Assembly: GCF_001298445.1 (NCBI RefSeq)
Contig: NZ_CP012036.1
Location: forward strand, 1,553,263-1,617,262
Direction of reading: 5' to 3'
DNA length: 64,000 nucleotides
From: Nostoc piscinale CENA21
GTDB lineage: Bacteria; Cyanobacteriota; Cyanobacteriia; Cyanobacteriales; Nostocaceae
The notes beneath the pieces are model-generated. The model was not told the origin of the DNA, searched no databases, and was given only the letters and a program-made list of their open reading frames with translations. Below are positions 1-9,065 of this stretch, piece by piece. Position 1 is the stretch's first letter. Each line of letters opens with the position of its first letter. The position numbers and the translations under genes are program-made.

Positions 1-241
1 CTGGATGTCCTGAGGCTTTACTACCAGTGATTTGCAATGTTAGGTAACGCAAGGCATCAGCAGCAAGTAAAGTTTGATATACGGCTGCGGTATCTGTAGG
101 AGACGCGATCGCTACTTTATCTGAATCTATCGCAGGTGTGGCACCATAAGTGGCAAAATCTGGTAAAGCCTCGCCAAAATATTGAATTCCCTCGCAAAAA
201 TCAGGAAGCGCGGAAGATGCCTTTGGTGTAATTGCTGTCAT
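1..241 (-). CDS. Phosphoketolase/transketolase-like TPP enzyme, N-terminal fragment (partial)
   Basis: An open frame of 80 codons starts at an ATG at 241 and runs off the left edge of the window, so only the N-terminus is present. The residues KASGHPG near the truncated end match the thiamine-pyrophosphate-binding region shared by transketolases and phosphoketolases. The preceding CEGIQYFGEALP and LLAADALRYL segments resemble a cyanobacterial group usually annotated as phosphoketolase, which splits xylulose-5-phosphate or fructose-6-phosphate into acetyl phosphate plus a smaller sugar. That assignment is from memory of the family. A specialised transketolase cannot be excluded without the rest of the gene. 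A separate complete transketolase lies at 14841-16853, so this would be a second TPP sugar enzyme. Confidence 0.55.
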   Translation of the reverse strand, partial: MTAITPKASSALPDFCEGIQYFGEALPDFATYGATPAIDSDKVAIASPTDTAAVYQTLLAADALRYLTLQITGSKASGHP

Positions 242-473
242 GCTGAGTACCTTATAACGATGAAGGAAAACTGTAGATGCCCGTTGAATTTAACAGAAAT
301 TTTACATCTTTAGGGATGTGAAGAAATATCAGTGTTTCATGATGCTCAAGATAAATAGTTTAAATAGCTAGGAACACTAAAAGCTAAAAGTCAGAGGCTA
401 AAGGCTGGAATTTTGACTCAGCAATTAACACCTAATTTAAGTAAAAATAACGTTATCTACTCAATCTATTTTT

Positions 474-1860
474 ATGCAGCTACCAAAAACACCAAATACC
501 CCAGTCGTTTTGCAACTACTGAACTGGGTATTCCGTCCTATGTCCTACATGGAGGAATGTACTCAACGTTATGGTGACGTTTTTGCACTGAAACTACAAA
601 AAAAATATTCCTCCTATAGTCTTTGTCAGTCATCCTCAAGACCAACAACAGATTTTGACTCATGATACTAAAGAATTAGAAGCACCTGGAGATTTAAATA
701 GTTTGTTTGAAGGCTTACTTGGTAAGCGTTCTTTAATTTCTATGTCTGGTGAAGAACATCAAAACCAACGACAATTAATGATGCCGCCTTTGCATGGTGA
801 AAGAATGCGCGGCTACAGCCAGATTATTAATGATATTACTGCCAAAGTCATCAGCCAATACCCAGCCGGACAACCTTTTAATATTCGTACTGTCAGCCAA
901 GATATTACTCTGCGTGTAATTATGCAGGCTGTGTTTGGTTTAGATGAGGGACTCCGCGCCGAACAACTCCAACAAAAGTTAAAGGTAATTTTAGAAAATA
1001 CCAGTTCTGTATGGCGTGTAGCTTTGCTATATTTCCCGGCATTACAAAGAGATTTTGGGCCGATTAAAATCTGGGGAAGGCTAGAAGAAATTCAGCAGCA
1101 AGCCGACCAACTCATCTATGATGAAATCCAAGAACGGCGGGAATATCCAGACTCATCACGCACAGATATCCTCAGCTTACTCATGGATGCTAGGGACGCG
1201 GAAGGTCAAGGAATGACCGATGTTGAATTACGCGACCAGCTAATGACTTTGTTGGTAGCAGGTCACGAAACCACAGCCACAGCTATAGCCTGGGCTATGT
1301 ACTGGATTCATAAGTTACCACAAGTCAAGGAAAAACTGATCCAAGAACTAGATAGTTTGGGTGATAATCCAGACCCAAATGCAATTTACAAGCTACCTTA
1401 CCTGAGTGCTGTTTGCTCAGAAACTTTGCGAATTTACCCAGTGGGAATGCTAACTTTTCCTAGAAGAGTCAAAATGCCTATTACTGTCAGTGGGTATGAA
1501 CTTCCACCAGGTACACCAGTGATGGGTGCAATTTACTTAACTCACCACCGGGAAGATATTTACCCACAACCCAAACAGTTTAGACCAGAACGCTTTTTAG
1601 AAAAACAGTTTTCACCTTATGAATATATACCTTTTGGGGCTGGTGCAAGACGCTGTATTGGTCTAGCCTTTGCTCAATGGGAAATGAAACTAGCGATCGC
1701 TAAAATGTTAACCATGCGAGACTTAGATTTAGTAGACCGCACAGAAATTAAACCCCAACGTCGTGGTTTAGTCACCGGGCCGAATCGTCCTATTCAAATG
1801 ATGGTTAAAAGTCAGCGTCAAATCAAGTCTCGCAGTTTAGAAACTACCACTATAGGTTGA
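474..1860 (+). pseudogene. Cytochrome P450, CYP110-like, with +1 frameshift in an A8 run
   Basis: Two overlapping frames join into one 461-residue P450 if a single A is removed from the run of eight A at 598-605. The junction then reads LQKNIPPIVFV, as expected for the family. In the joined protein the I-helix oxygen-binding motif AGHETT lies at about residues 262-267, the K-helix ETLR at 316-319 and the heme loop FGAGARRCIG at 387-396 with Cys394 as thiolate ligand. The N-terminus (MQLPKTPNTP) fits CYP110, a family typical of filamentous cyanobacteria thought to oxidise fatty acids or terpenoids. There are no stops or other lesions in either part. As read, the first frame ends after 63 codons and the heme domain has no good start, so the gene is either recently inactivated, rescued by slippage, or misread. 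Confidence 0.85.
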
Positions 1861-1876
1861 AGGAGACAAGAGGCAT

Positions 1877-1960
1877 CTTAAAACCCGCGCAGGAGGTCAT
1901 TGAGCTTGCCGAAATGCGAGTTTAGTTTGTGTAGCCCCAGACTTCAGTCTGAGGGCTATG
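1877..1960. repeat. Extragenic repeat with GTGTAGCC...GACTTCAGTC core, copy 1
   Basis: The segment contains AACCCGCGCAGG followed, after about 30 bases, by TTTGTGTAGCC and GACTTCAGTC. The same blocks occur in the same order on the opposite strand at 43003-43067. Both copies are intergenic. The GACTTCAGTC block is itself close to palindromic, so the RNA could fold. This is a dispersed repeat family of the genome; copy 1 carries about 30 bases between the blocks that copy 2 lacks. It lies in the 314-base gap between the P450 gene and the DUF2993 gene, where I see no other feature. Confidence 0.6.
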
Positions 1961-2174
1961 TGCTTTGATATTTAAATTTTGTGTTTTAATAACTTAAAAT
2001 CTGCTGTCAGAATTTTATCAACTCAATAATACAAACATCCTGAATTTATCGAGAGGATGGTCTTGTTCTTTTTTCACCATTTATACTCCTACCTGCATAT
2101 ACCATCTTATAGATCCATTTTGAGGTATATAAAGTCTAAAGTAACCATTATGGGACGCTATGAGATAAAAATTC

Positions 2175-2933
2175 ATGCCTGAAGAACGCAGGTTGGAAGA
2201 ACAATTAATCTCCCAAGAAGCCGAACGTCGGCTATCCAACCAACTAGATGAAGCTGAACAAATTGATGTTGATGTGCAGACTGATTTGTTCAAGATAGTT
2301 CAAGGACAAGCAGATGGAGTTTCTCTGAGTGGGAAAGGATTAGTTTTTAAAGAAAATATCCGGGTTCAAGACATCAAACTCCAAACAGATAGTATTGCTG
2401 TAAATCCTTTAAGTGCAATTTTTGGGCAGATTGAATTAAATGCACCAGTAAATGCGATCGCCCGCATTGTCATGACAGAATCGGATATTAATCAAGCATT
2501 AAATTCCGAACTTGTGCAGAATTACGCCAAAAATTATAACTTGAATGTAGAAGGTGAAAATGTCAGCTTTACAATGCAAAACATGCAATTAACATTTCCT
2601 GGAGATGGCAAAATTCAATTCCAGGGATTAACTCAAATAAAAGAAAAAAGTAATACGCGTCTACTTGGGTTTACAGCTAGATTTCGCCCTCGCACTCATG
2701 CCAACCCGATCATTTTAGAAAGTTTTGACTGTTATCAGGGAGAAGGCGTTAACTTTGAAGTAGTTTTAGCACTGATGCAGAAAGTTAAAGAATTAATTCA
2801 TCTACCTGATTTTACTTGGGATGGCACAAAATTTAAAATTTTAAATATGGAGATAATCAAGCATAATTTGATACTTTTACTTGAAACCAAAATGCGCCAA
2901 ATACCTCATTCGGTATCGGAAATTTCTAATTAA
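2175..2933 (+). CDS. DUF2993 family protein
   Basis: A 252-residue protein matching the DUF2993 pattern common in cyanobacteria: an N-terminal EEQLISQEAERRLSNQLD segment, then alternating beta-strand-like sequence including KGLVFKENIRVQDIKLQTD and a central ARIVMTESDINQALNSE block. The related mycobacterial LmeA protein binds phospholipid, so a lipid-carrier role is possible but is inference. No signal peptide or membrane segment is seen. The ATG start has no strong ribosome-binding site; the Met is kept because the family usually begins close to this motif. It sits 104 bases upstream of crtO in the same direction and may be co-transcribed with it. Confidence 0.75.
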   Translation: MPEERRLEEQLISQEAERRLSNQLDEAEQIDVDVQTDLFKIVQGQADGVSLSGKGLVFKENIRVQDIKLQTDSIAVNPLSAIFGQIELNAPVNAIARIVMTESDINQALNSELVQNYAKNYNLNVEGENVSFTMQNMQLTFPGDGKIQFQGLTQIKEKSNTRLLGFTARFRPRTHANPIILESFDCYQGEGVNFEVVLALMQKVKELIHLPDFTWDGTKFKILNMEIIKHNLILLLETKMRQIPHSVSEISN

Positions 2934-3037
2934 GAAACTTACATAAACTTGAATAAAGGCAATTAAATACATTCAAGGTTGTCATAGTTGCTTACCCTTT
3001 GTAATATTAACAAGCCACTCTATTCTAAACTACAAAT

Positions 3038-4732
3038 ATGCAAGAGTATGATGTTGTAATTATCGGTGCAGGACATAACGGACTAGTTTGTGCAGCATAT
3101 TTGCTCAAAGCTGGCTATAGTGTCCTACTTTTAGAAAAACGTTCTGTCCCTGGCGGTGCAGCAACAACTGAAGAATGTTTACCTAAAGAAGCCCCCGGAT
3201 TTAAATTTAATTTGTGTGCCATTGACCATGAATTTATTCACTTGGGGCCAGTAGTTGAAGAATTAGAACTGAAAAAATATGGCTTAGAATATTTGGAATG
3301 TGATCCAGTAGTTTTCTGTCCTCATCCCGACGGCAAGTATTTTTTAGGACATAAATCATTAGAGAAAACTTGTGCCGAAATTGCCCGTTATAGCGAACGT
3401 GATGCCAAAAAATATGCCGAATTTACTGAATATTGGCAACGGGCATTAGGAGCAATGATTCCAATGTTTAATGCACCGCCAAAGTCAATTATTGATATTG
3501 CGGGTAACTACGACATCACAAAAATCAAAGATTTATTTTCAGTCATTGGTTCACCAAATAAAACATTGGATTTTATTCGCAACATGATGACCAGTGCTGA
3601 AGATTTACTTAATGAGTGGTTTGATTCAGAATTTTTAAAAGCACCACTAGCCAGATTAGCATCAGAATTAGGTGCGCCACCATCACAAAAAACCATTGCG
3701 ATCGGTGCAATTATGATGGCAATGCGTCATAATCCTGGCATGGCAAGACCACGTGGCGGCACTGGTGCATTAGTCAAAGCTTTGGTGAATTTAGTCACCA
3801 GTAAAGGCGGCACTATTCTCACAGATCAGCATGTTGAAAAAGTGTTGATTGATAATGGTAAAGCTGTTGGTGTGCGCGTTGCTGGTGGTACAGAATATCG
3901 GGCAAAATACGGCGTAATTTCTAATATTGATGCCAAGCGGTTGTTTTTGCAAATGACCGATAAAAGCGATATTGACTCAGCCGATCCTGATTTGTGGGAA
4001 AGATTAGAACGCCGCATTGTTAACAATAACGAAACCATCCTGAAAATAGATTTGGCTTTAGATGAACCTCTGCGCTTTCCTTTCCACGCGCACAAAGATG
4101 AGTATCTGGTTGGTTCTATCTTAATTGCAGATTCAGTTGCCCATGTGGAACAGGCTCATAGTAAGTGTACCTTGGGCGAAATCCCTGATTCTGATCCATC
4201 AATGTATGTGGTCATGCCGAGTTTCCTTGACCCCACCTTAGCACCACCAGGAAAACATACTGTCTGGATTGAATTTTTTGCCCCTTATCAAATTGCTGGT
4301 GCAGAAGGTACAGGCTTAAAAGGTACTGGTTGGACTGATGAATTGAAAAATCAAGTTGCTGACAAGGTAGTTGATAAGTTAGCTACTTACGCACCTAATG
4401 TCAAAACTGCGACTATTGCTCGTCGGGTGGAAAGTCCCGCAGAATTGGGAGAAAGATTAGGCGCATACAAAGGAAATTACTATCACGTCGATATGACTTT
4501 AGATCAGATGGTGTTTTTCCGACCCTTACCAGAAATCGCCAACTACAAAACCCCTATTGACAATTTATTCTTAACTGGCGCGGGTACTCATCCAGGTGGT
4601 TCAATTTCTGGAATGCCAGGACGCAACTGTGCGCGGGTATTTTTACAATCGAAGCATCCCATTACTCAGACTTTGAAAGATGCTAGAGATTCGATTAAAT
4701 CGACAGTCGAATCTGTATTTGGGATTGTTTAG
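3038..4732 (+). CDS. crtO: Beta-carotene ketolase, CrtO type
   Basis: A 564-residue FAD enzyme of the phytoene desaturase superfamily. The Rossmann motif VVIIGAGHNGLVCAAY is at residues 7-22, followed by EKRSVPGGAATTEE, the typical dinucleotide-binding continuation. The C-terminal FLTGAGTHPGGSISGMPGRN is the conserved FAD-contacting end of the family. Length and near N-terminal sequence match the CrtO ketolases of Nostoc, which introduce keto groups into beta-carotene to give echinenone or canthaxanthin, rather than the unrelated CrtW type. A CrtO-like desaturase paralogue is the main alternative. Two strong hairpins follow the gene. There is no carotenoid gene cluster around it, which is normal for cyanobacteria. 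Confidence 0.8.
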   Translation: MQEYDVVIIGAGHNGLVCAAYLLKAGYSVLLLEKRSVPGGAATTEECLPKEAPGFKFNLCAIDHEFIHLGPVVEELELKKYGLEYLECDPVVFCPHPDGKYFLGHKSLEKTCAEIARYSERDAKKYAEFTEYWQRALGAMIPMFNAPPKSIIDIAGNYDITKIKDLFSVIGSPNKTLDFIRNMMTSAEDLLNEWFDSEFLKAPLARLASELGAPPSQKTIAIGAIMMAMRHNPGMARPRGGTGALVKALVNLVTSKGGTILTDQHVEKVLIDNGKAVGVRVAGGTEYRAKYGVISNIDAKRLFLQMTDKSDIDSADPDLWERLERRIVNNNETILKIDLALDEPLRFPFHAHKDEYLVGSILIADSVAHVEQAHSKCTLGEIPDSDPSMYVVMPSFLDPTLAPPGKHTVWIEFFAPYQIAGAEGTGLKGTGWTDELKNQVADKVVDKLATYAPNVKTATIARRVESPAELGERLGAYKGNYYHVDMTLDQMVFFRPLPEIANYKTPIDNLFLTGAGTHPGGSISGMPGRNCARVFLQSKHPITQTLKDARDSIKSTVESVFGIV

Positions 4733-4796
4733 AGTAGAAATAAACCCCTCAAAATGGAAATCTATCCTACGTGAGTTGTAAAAATTGAGAGGCTCA

Positions 4797-4827
4797 GATC
4801 CCCGATTTCTCAAAGAAGTCGGGGATC
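4797..4827 (+). terminator. Hairpin downstream of crtO
   Basis: GATCCCCGATTTC pairs with GAAGTCGGGGATC over 13 positions with one G-T pair and a five-base loop (TCAAA). It is followed by TTGTTGTT rather than a clean T run, so it may be a weak terminator or a stabilising 3' hairpin. Confidence 0.55.
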
Positions 4828-4860
4828 TTGTTGTTCACAAATGATTTAGGACTGCCATAT

Positions 4861-4903
4861 CACAAAATAAAAACCCCACAAATTTTAGTGGGGTTGTTTT
4901 GTG
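4861..4903. terminator. Bidirectional terminator between crtO and the convergent gene
   Basis: AACCCCAC (4872-4879) pairs with GTGGGGTT (4888-4895), with outer CACAAAA/TTTTGTG arms. It has A-rich and T-rich flanks on the two sides, so it can act on both strands. It lies between the plus-strand crtO and the minus-strand gene ending at 4974. Confidence 0.8.
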
Positions 4904-4973
4904 AATTACGGTGACTCTAGTTATTTAAAACACATCAACTTCGTTCAATTCAGGCTATTTTAGGTTACAAAAA

Positions 4974-5672
4974 CTAAACATTTGCGAGGCGTTGTTCCAA
5001 CTCTTCAATGCGTTGAGCCATTAGGCTGAGTACCTCTTGGCTATCTTCTACAGTATTAGGTTCGCCGGGTTGAGATGTCACAACAGGCGGACGCACAAGA
5101 GATGGTAATCTGACTAAGCTACCACCGCTTGCTGTAGGCAGAGCGTAGGCAATTTGATCAAAGTCAGGAACAGAATCATCAATGTTTTTGGGTAAGAAAG
5201 TTCCGCGATGTTCTGGAGTAACTAGCAATTCATAAGCTGGCCCGGCGATGGTAGCTCTAGAGATGCTCACATACCCACGAATCTCTAAATTTTTGGCTCC
5301 TGTAAACAAGTCTACGTTTTGTAGATCAGGTAATAAAGTAATTAGTGCGGTATCATTCGCTGGAATACCAACATTAAAAGTAAAGCGTTTAGGATTACCC
5401 GGAACTGGAATTAACTCAGAAAATTCATTGTTTCCTAAAACATCACGAATTGTGACTGTATCTACTAGATTTAATTCAGGTGTTGTCGCTGTAAATTCTA
5501 GTCTCAAACGAGCAGGTGCATCAGTAGTGTTAGCAATAGTTAAAAAGTAACCTTGCACAACTCTACGAGCAACTTTTCCTAGTTTTTGGACAACATCTGG
5601 TGGTAAATTACCTAAATTATCTGTAGGAGCAATAGGATTAACAAGTAATTCAAATGTTGAAACTAATGGCAT
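4974..5672 (-). CDS. Hypothetical protein with C-terminal coiled coil
   Basis: A 232-residue protein not recognised as a named family. Residues 1-160 look like an all-beta domain (STFELLVNPIAP, GYFLTIANTTDAPARLRLEF, FTFNVGIPANDTALITLLP), reminiscent of an immunoglobulin-like or adhesion-type sandwich. A proline- and valine-rich linker follows, and the last 25 residues (SLMAQRIEELEQRLANV) form a short coiled coil likely to oligomerise. No signal peptide or membrane helix is visible. It is monocistronic, with its own terminator downstream and 459 bases of AT-rich upstream DNA. Confidence 0.65.
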   Translation of the reverse strand: MPLVSTFELLVNPIAPTDNLGNLPPDVVQKLGKVARRVVQGYFLTIANTTDAPARLRLEFTATTPELNLVDTVTIRDVLGNNEFSELIPVPGNPKRFTFNVGIPANDTALITLLPDLQNVDLFTGAKNLEIRGYVSISRATIAGPAYELLVTPEHRGTFLPKNIDDSVPDFDQIAYALPTASGGSLVRLPSLVRPPVVTSQPGEPNTVEDSQEVLSLMAQRIEELEQRLANV

Positions 5673-6062
5673 AATTAATTCTCCATGTAATTTAGTTTAT
5701 GCCTCTAAAATTATGATAATTATTGCCAGATTTATAAATAGCAAAATCACAAAATTAGAGTGGAATTGCAGACTGAGAAATATTTTTTTGTCTGCTAATT
5801 ATTCCACAGACTTAAATCTTGTATTTACGCAAAACTTCTGACTCTTTAATATTTCTTTACAATTATCTTGGGTGACCTATGTCCAAAAAATTAATTAAAA
5901 CGCTTGTAGTGTAAGCATTTTCAGCACTATAAATCTATGCGATAAATTAGGTACAAGCACACATAGCCATTAGCAAGGACTTACGAACGTCTCTATTAAC
6001 TGTCTCTGCTGCTCAATAATTAGGGCTTGTTATCATACAATAAATTGTACTAATAAAAAATT
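5673..6062. other. Intergenic, AT-rich, divided promoter/terminator region
   Basis: No gene is seen. The part next to 5673 should hold the promoter of the hypothetical gene on the minus strand. An imperfect inverted repeat (TGGAAT..GCAGAC against GTCTGC..ATTCCA) lies near 5760-5808. Nothing else is recognisable. Confidence 0.4.
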
Positions 6063-6091
6063 TAGCCCAGACGTTTGTATGGTCTGGGCTA
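6063..6091 (-). terminator. Rho-independent terminator of the SRPBCC gene
   Basis: TAGCCCAGAC pairs perfectly with GTCTGGGCTA around a nine-base loop. On the minus strand the hairpin is followed by AATTTTTTATT, a good U tract, 41 bases after the stop codon of the gene at 6132-6686. Confidence 0.85.
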
Positions 6092-6131
6092 TATGCAGAA
6101 GGATAAGTTAATTTTATTGGCAATATTGGGA

Positions 6132-6686
6132 TTACTGCTTACACAAAACCTGACGCATTTTCCGCATATTTGCAGGTAGTTCAAAGTTCATAGCTTGCTG
6201 AATAAAAACTGAAGGGATGGGGATATTGGGTGTAGCTTGCACATTATAAGCAAGTAAAGTGCCGTTACCAAAATCTTTTAAATCGACACAGGCACTAAAG
6301 TCTTCAAAAGTGCCTTTTTCCATACGGAAGTGAATTTGTTGTCCAATTACTTCCGCAACGCTGAGATAAATTTCAACTTGGGCTGTGAAAAATAAAAAGG
6401 CTTTTTGTGCTGCTTGGTACAGGCGCTTAACTTCACCTCTTTGCAGAACTTCGCTTCTGGTGATATCAGGAAAATATTGCACCCAACGAGGGTAGTCAGT
6501 GAGTTGCTGCCATACTTGCGATCGCATCATGGGTACATACATCCATGCAGTAACTGCACCGCCCCACGCCGTATGCGATCGCGCTTCTACCAAAATTTCG
6601 CCCTGCATTAACAATCTTCGCTTGTCATCGCTCCAAGGCATATCTAAACCTGCAATAATTGGGTCGGAAATATGAGACGCAGCCAT
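6132..6686 (-). CDS. SRPBCC / START-like lipid-binding family protein
   Basis: A 184-residue cytosolic protein. The segment GGAVTAWMYVPMMRSQVWQQLTDYPRWVQYFPDI is the typical N-terminal strand-helix-helix of SRPBCC proteins of the COQ10/polyketide-cyclase-like group (strand, then V.a.l.dyprw..f.p). It is followed by strands FFTAQVEIYLSVAE and QQIHFRMEKGTFEDF and a C-terminal amphipathic helix. Such proteins hold a hydrophobic ligand in a helix-grip cavity. The ligand here is unknown. A palindromic TCCGGA lies about 115 bases upstream. Confidence 0.75.
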   Translation of the reverse strand: MAASHISDPIIAGLDMPWSDDKRRLLMQGEILVEARSHTAWGGAVTAWMYVPMMRSQVWQQLTDYPRWVQYFPDITRSEVLQRGEVKRLYQAAQKAFLFFTAQVEIYLSVAEVIGQQIHFRMEKGTFEDFSACVDLKDFGNGTLLAYNVQATPNIPIPSVFIQQAMNFELPANMRKMRQVLCKQ

Positions 6687-6955
6687 ATTAAGTCACTCAC
6701 TCCTCACTTTGCCACACTTCCAGAGTTAAAGTTAATCAACGTCTATTAGACTTTAAGATCAACTCACTTAAATTTAGTTCCACTTTTCAAGCACTATTTT
6801 CCGGAATTAAGATCATCTCATGTTATTTTTCTGTGAAATCACTTATAAAATCGTATTGCTGATTACATTTAATCAAATCTAAATTTCGGCAGCTTTAACA
6901 ATAGCACTACTTCTAATATAGAAGTGTAATAAATTTTGAATCAAAGGCACATTCA

Positions 6956-7150
6956 ATGAATCAATCTTCCTTAAATCGTTGGCTAACTCAAGTCTTTGGA
7001 ATGCTACTAGGCATTGGGATTGCCATTTGGATTCTCAGGGGTTTTGGGATTCTGACATTTCTCCCAGGAGGAATAATTTGGTTGTTTATTTTAGGCGCGA
7101 TCGCAGTGGCAATGATCAATTTCGCTCAAAGAACATGGTGGCGTTTCTAA
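6956..7150 (+). CDS. Small two-helix membrane protein
   Basis: A 64-residue protein with two predicted transmembrane helices (FGMLLGIGIAIWILRGFGIL and GGIIWLFILGAIAVAMINF) separated by a short turn, a polar N-terminus and a basic C-terminus (QRTWWRF). It has its own promoter region and is transcribed away from the SRPBCC gene. Function unknown; it resembles the many small inner-membrane proteins conserved among filamentous cyanobacteria. Confidence 0.65.
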   Translation: MNQSSLNRWLTQVFGMLLGIGIAIWILRGFGILTFLPGGIIWLFILGAIAVAMINFAQRTWWRF

Positions 7151-7353
7151 TCTAGAACTAATCAGTAAATTGTGTGATATTACTGAAATAAGTTTGTTTA
7201 ATTTGGTAGAAATACAACTTTTCTAACATATTAAATCCTAGTTATTTTAGGAATAAACACCATACAGACAAAATGCTGAGATTTGAGTACTGAGTGCTAA
7301 AGAAAAACTTCAATCATCCTTCAAAAATCATTGAATAAATTCAGGGATAAACA

Positions 7354-7518
7354 ATGGAAACTTACGAATGCACTATTTGTGGCTACGTGTATGATCCAGA
7401 AGTAGGTGATCCTGATGGGGGAATTCCCCCTGGAACACCATTTGAAGATATCCCAGAAGATTGGGTGTGTCCCGTTTGCGGCGCGACAAAGGATCAATTT
7501 AAACCAGTAGAAGTGTAA
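7354..7518 (+). CDS. Rubredoxin
   Basis: A 54-residue protein with the two rubredoxin knuckles ECTICGYVYDP (Cys6, Cys9) and VCPVCGATK (Cys39, Cys42), which bind a single iron. The linking GIPPGTPFEDIPEDW is the family signature. It is a soluble stand-alone rubredoxin without the C-terminal membrane helix of the RubA needed for photosystem assembly, so it is more likely an electron carrier in oxidative-stress defence. A purine-rich AGGGA lies a few bases before the ATG. The ORF is too short for most gene-calling cut-offs but is unmistakable. Confidence 0.93.
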   Translation: METYECTICGYVYDPEVGDPDGGIPPGTPFEDIPEDWVCPVCGATKDQFKPVEV

Positions 7519-7602
7519 TTTAGCGCGTAGGGAGCGGGGAGACAAGGGAGAAGAAAGTATAGGAGTAAGCTCTAAGATAAAACAACTAATGACTATTGAC
7601 CA

Positions 7603-8862
7603 TTGACTCATCAACGAGATTCTTTAAAATTGCAACCGTTACAAATTATCGTTATCGGGGGTGGGGCTGCGGGATTTTTTGGTGCGATCGCTTGTGCTAA
7701 TGCCAACCCTTATGCCCGTGTTATTTTACTCGAAGCCAGCCGTCAACCACTAGCCAAGGTGAGAATTTCTGGTGGTGGACGCTGCAATGTCACTCATGCT
7801 TGTTTTGAACCAGCCGCCTTAGTGGCGAATTACCCCAGAGGCGGAAAAGCTTTGCGGGGTGCTTTTAGTCGCTTTCAAGCGAAAGATACTATTTCTTGGT
7901 TTGCTAACCACGGAGTACCACTGAAAAAAGAAGCTGATGGGCGAATGTTTCCAGTGACAGACAGTTCGGAAACAATTGTGCAGTGTTTGATGAATGCGGC
8001 TGAAGACATGGACGTAGAACTGCGGACGGGTACACCAGTTGTCTCAGTGAAACGACTACCCAACAATCAGTTTGAAGTTTATTTGAAATCGGGTGAAACT
8101 TTAAAATGCGATCGCCTACTATTAGCCACTGGTAGTAACTCCATAGGCTATAAAATCGCCCAAGAATTTGGCCATCAAATTGAACCACCAGTTCCTTCAC
8201 TATTTACCTTTAACATTGCTGACCCCAATTTGCGGGCTTTAAGTGGCGTGAGTATGAATCCGGTGCGTTTGCGGCTTTCTGTTCCCCAACAACCAACCTT
8301 AGAACAAATGGGGCCTTTGCTGATTACCCATTGGGGTGTGAGTGGTCCGGCGGTGTTGAAACTTTCGGCTTGGGGGGCGAGAATTTTGTATGACAACCGC
8401 TATCAAGCCACTTTAATAATCAACTGGCTACCCGATTTATCACAAGAAGAAGTCCGGGAAAAAATTGTAGCAGTTAAAAATGAATGGGGAAAAAAAGCGA
8501 TCGCCTTACATCGTGGAATTGATTTACCTCATCGTCTTTGGCAATACTTGATTAACCGAGCCAGTATTAATACGGAAGTTCGCTGGGCAGAAATCTCTAA
8601 CAAAACCCTAAATCAGTTAGTGCAGGAAATTTCCCAGGGAAAATACTTAATTAATGGCAAAGGTGCTTTCAAAGAAGAATTTGTTACCTGTGGTGGAGTT
8701 AGCCTTAAAGAAGTAAATTTTAAAACAATGGAGAGCAAATTAATTACTGACCTTTACTTTGCGGGAGAGATTTTAGATATTGATGGCATTACAGGTGGAT
8801 TTAACTTCCAAAGTGCCTGGACAACAGCTTATTTAGCAGGTTTAGCAATGGCAGAAAATTAA
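7603..8862 (+). CDS. HI0933/BaiN-family FAD-dependent oxidoreductase
   Basis: A 419-residue flavoprotein. IIVIGGGAAGFFGAIACA (residues 15-32) is the FAD-binding fold, and LAKVRISGGGRCNVTHA is the diagnostic motif of the HI0933 family. The C-terminus ITGGFNFQSAWTTAYLAGLA is the usual second FAD contact. Family members are uncharacterised or reduce cyclic enones; a role here is not known. The start is uncertain: no in-frame ATG precedes the Rossmann motif and the best codon is TTG at 7603 within a repeat-like CCATTGACTCATC stretch. It lies 84 bases after the rubredoxin gene, so an electron-transfer pairing is conceivable. Confidence 0.85.
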   Translation: MTHQRDSLKLQPLQIIVIGGGAAGFFGAIACANANPYARVILLEASRQPLAKVRISGGGRCNVTHACFEPAALVANYPRGGKALRGAFSRFQAKDTISWFANHGVPLKKEADGRMFPVTDSSETIVQCLMNAAEDMDVELRTGTPVVSVKRLPNNQFEVYLKSGETLKCDRLLLATGSNSIGYKIAQEFGHQIEPPVPSLFTFNIADPNLRALSGVSMNPVRLRLSVPQQPTLEQMGPLLITHWGVSGPAVLKLSAWGARILYDNRYQATLIINWLPDLSQEEVREKIVAVKNEWGKKAIALHRGIDLPHRLWQYLINRASINTEVRWAEISNKTLNQLVQEISQGKYLINGKGAFKEEFVTCGGVSLKEVNFKTMESKLITDLYFAGEILDIDGITGGFNFQSAWTTAYLAGLAMAEN

Positions 8863-9065
8863 TAAAAACTACAGAATTCCGAATGTCAGCTATCTAAGTA
8901 CTGTATCCTTTGTTCTACTGTGAAGAAATGGGAATAATACTTCAGTAAAACTACATCAAACGTAACAAATAATACTTATTTTCAAGCATTTCTCTCATTG
9001 TCACTCCACATTTGCAGCAGCCACCCTAGAGTAAGCGATTTTTCGCATTTTTTGTTGAAGGGTGT

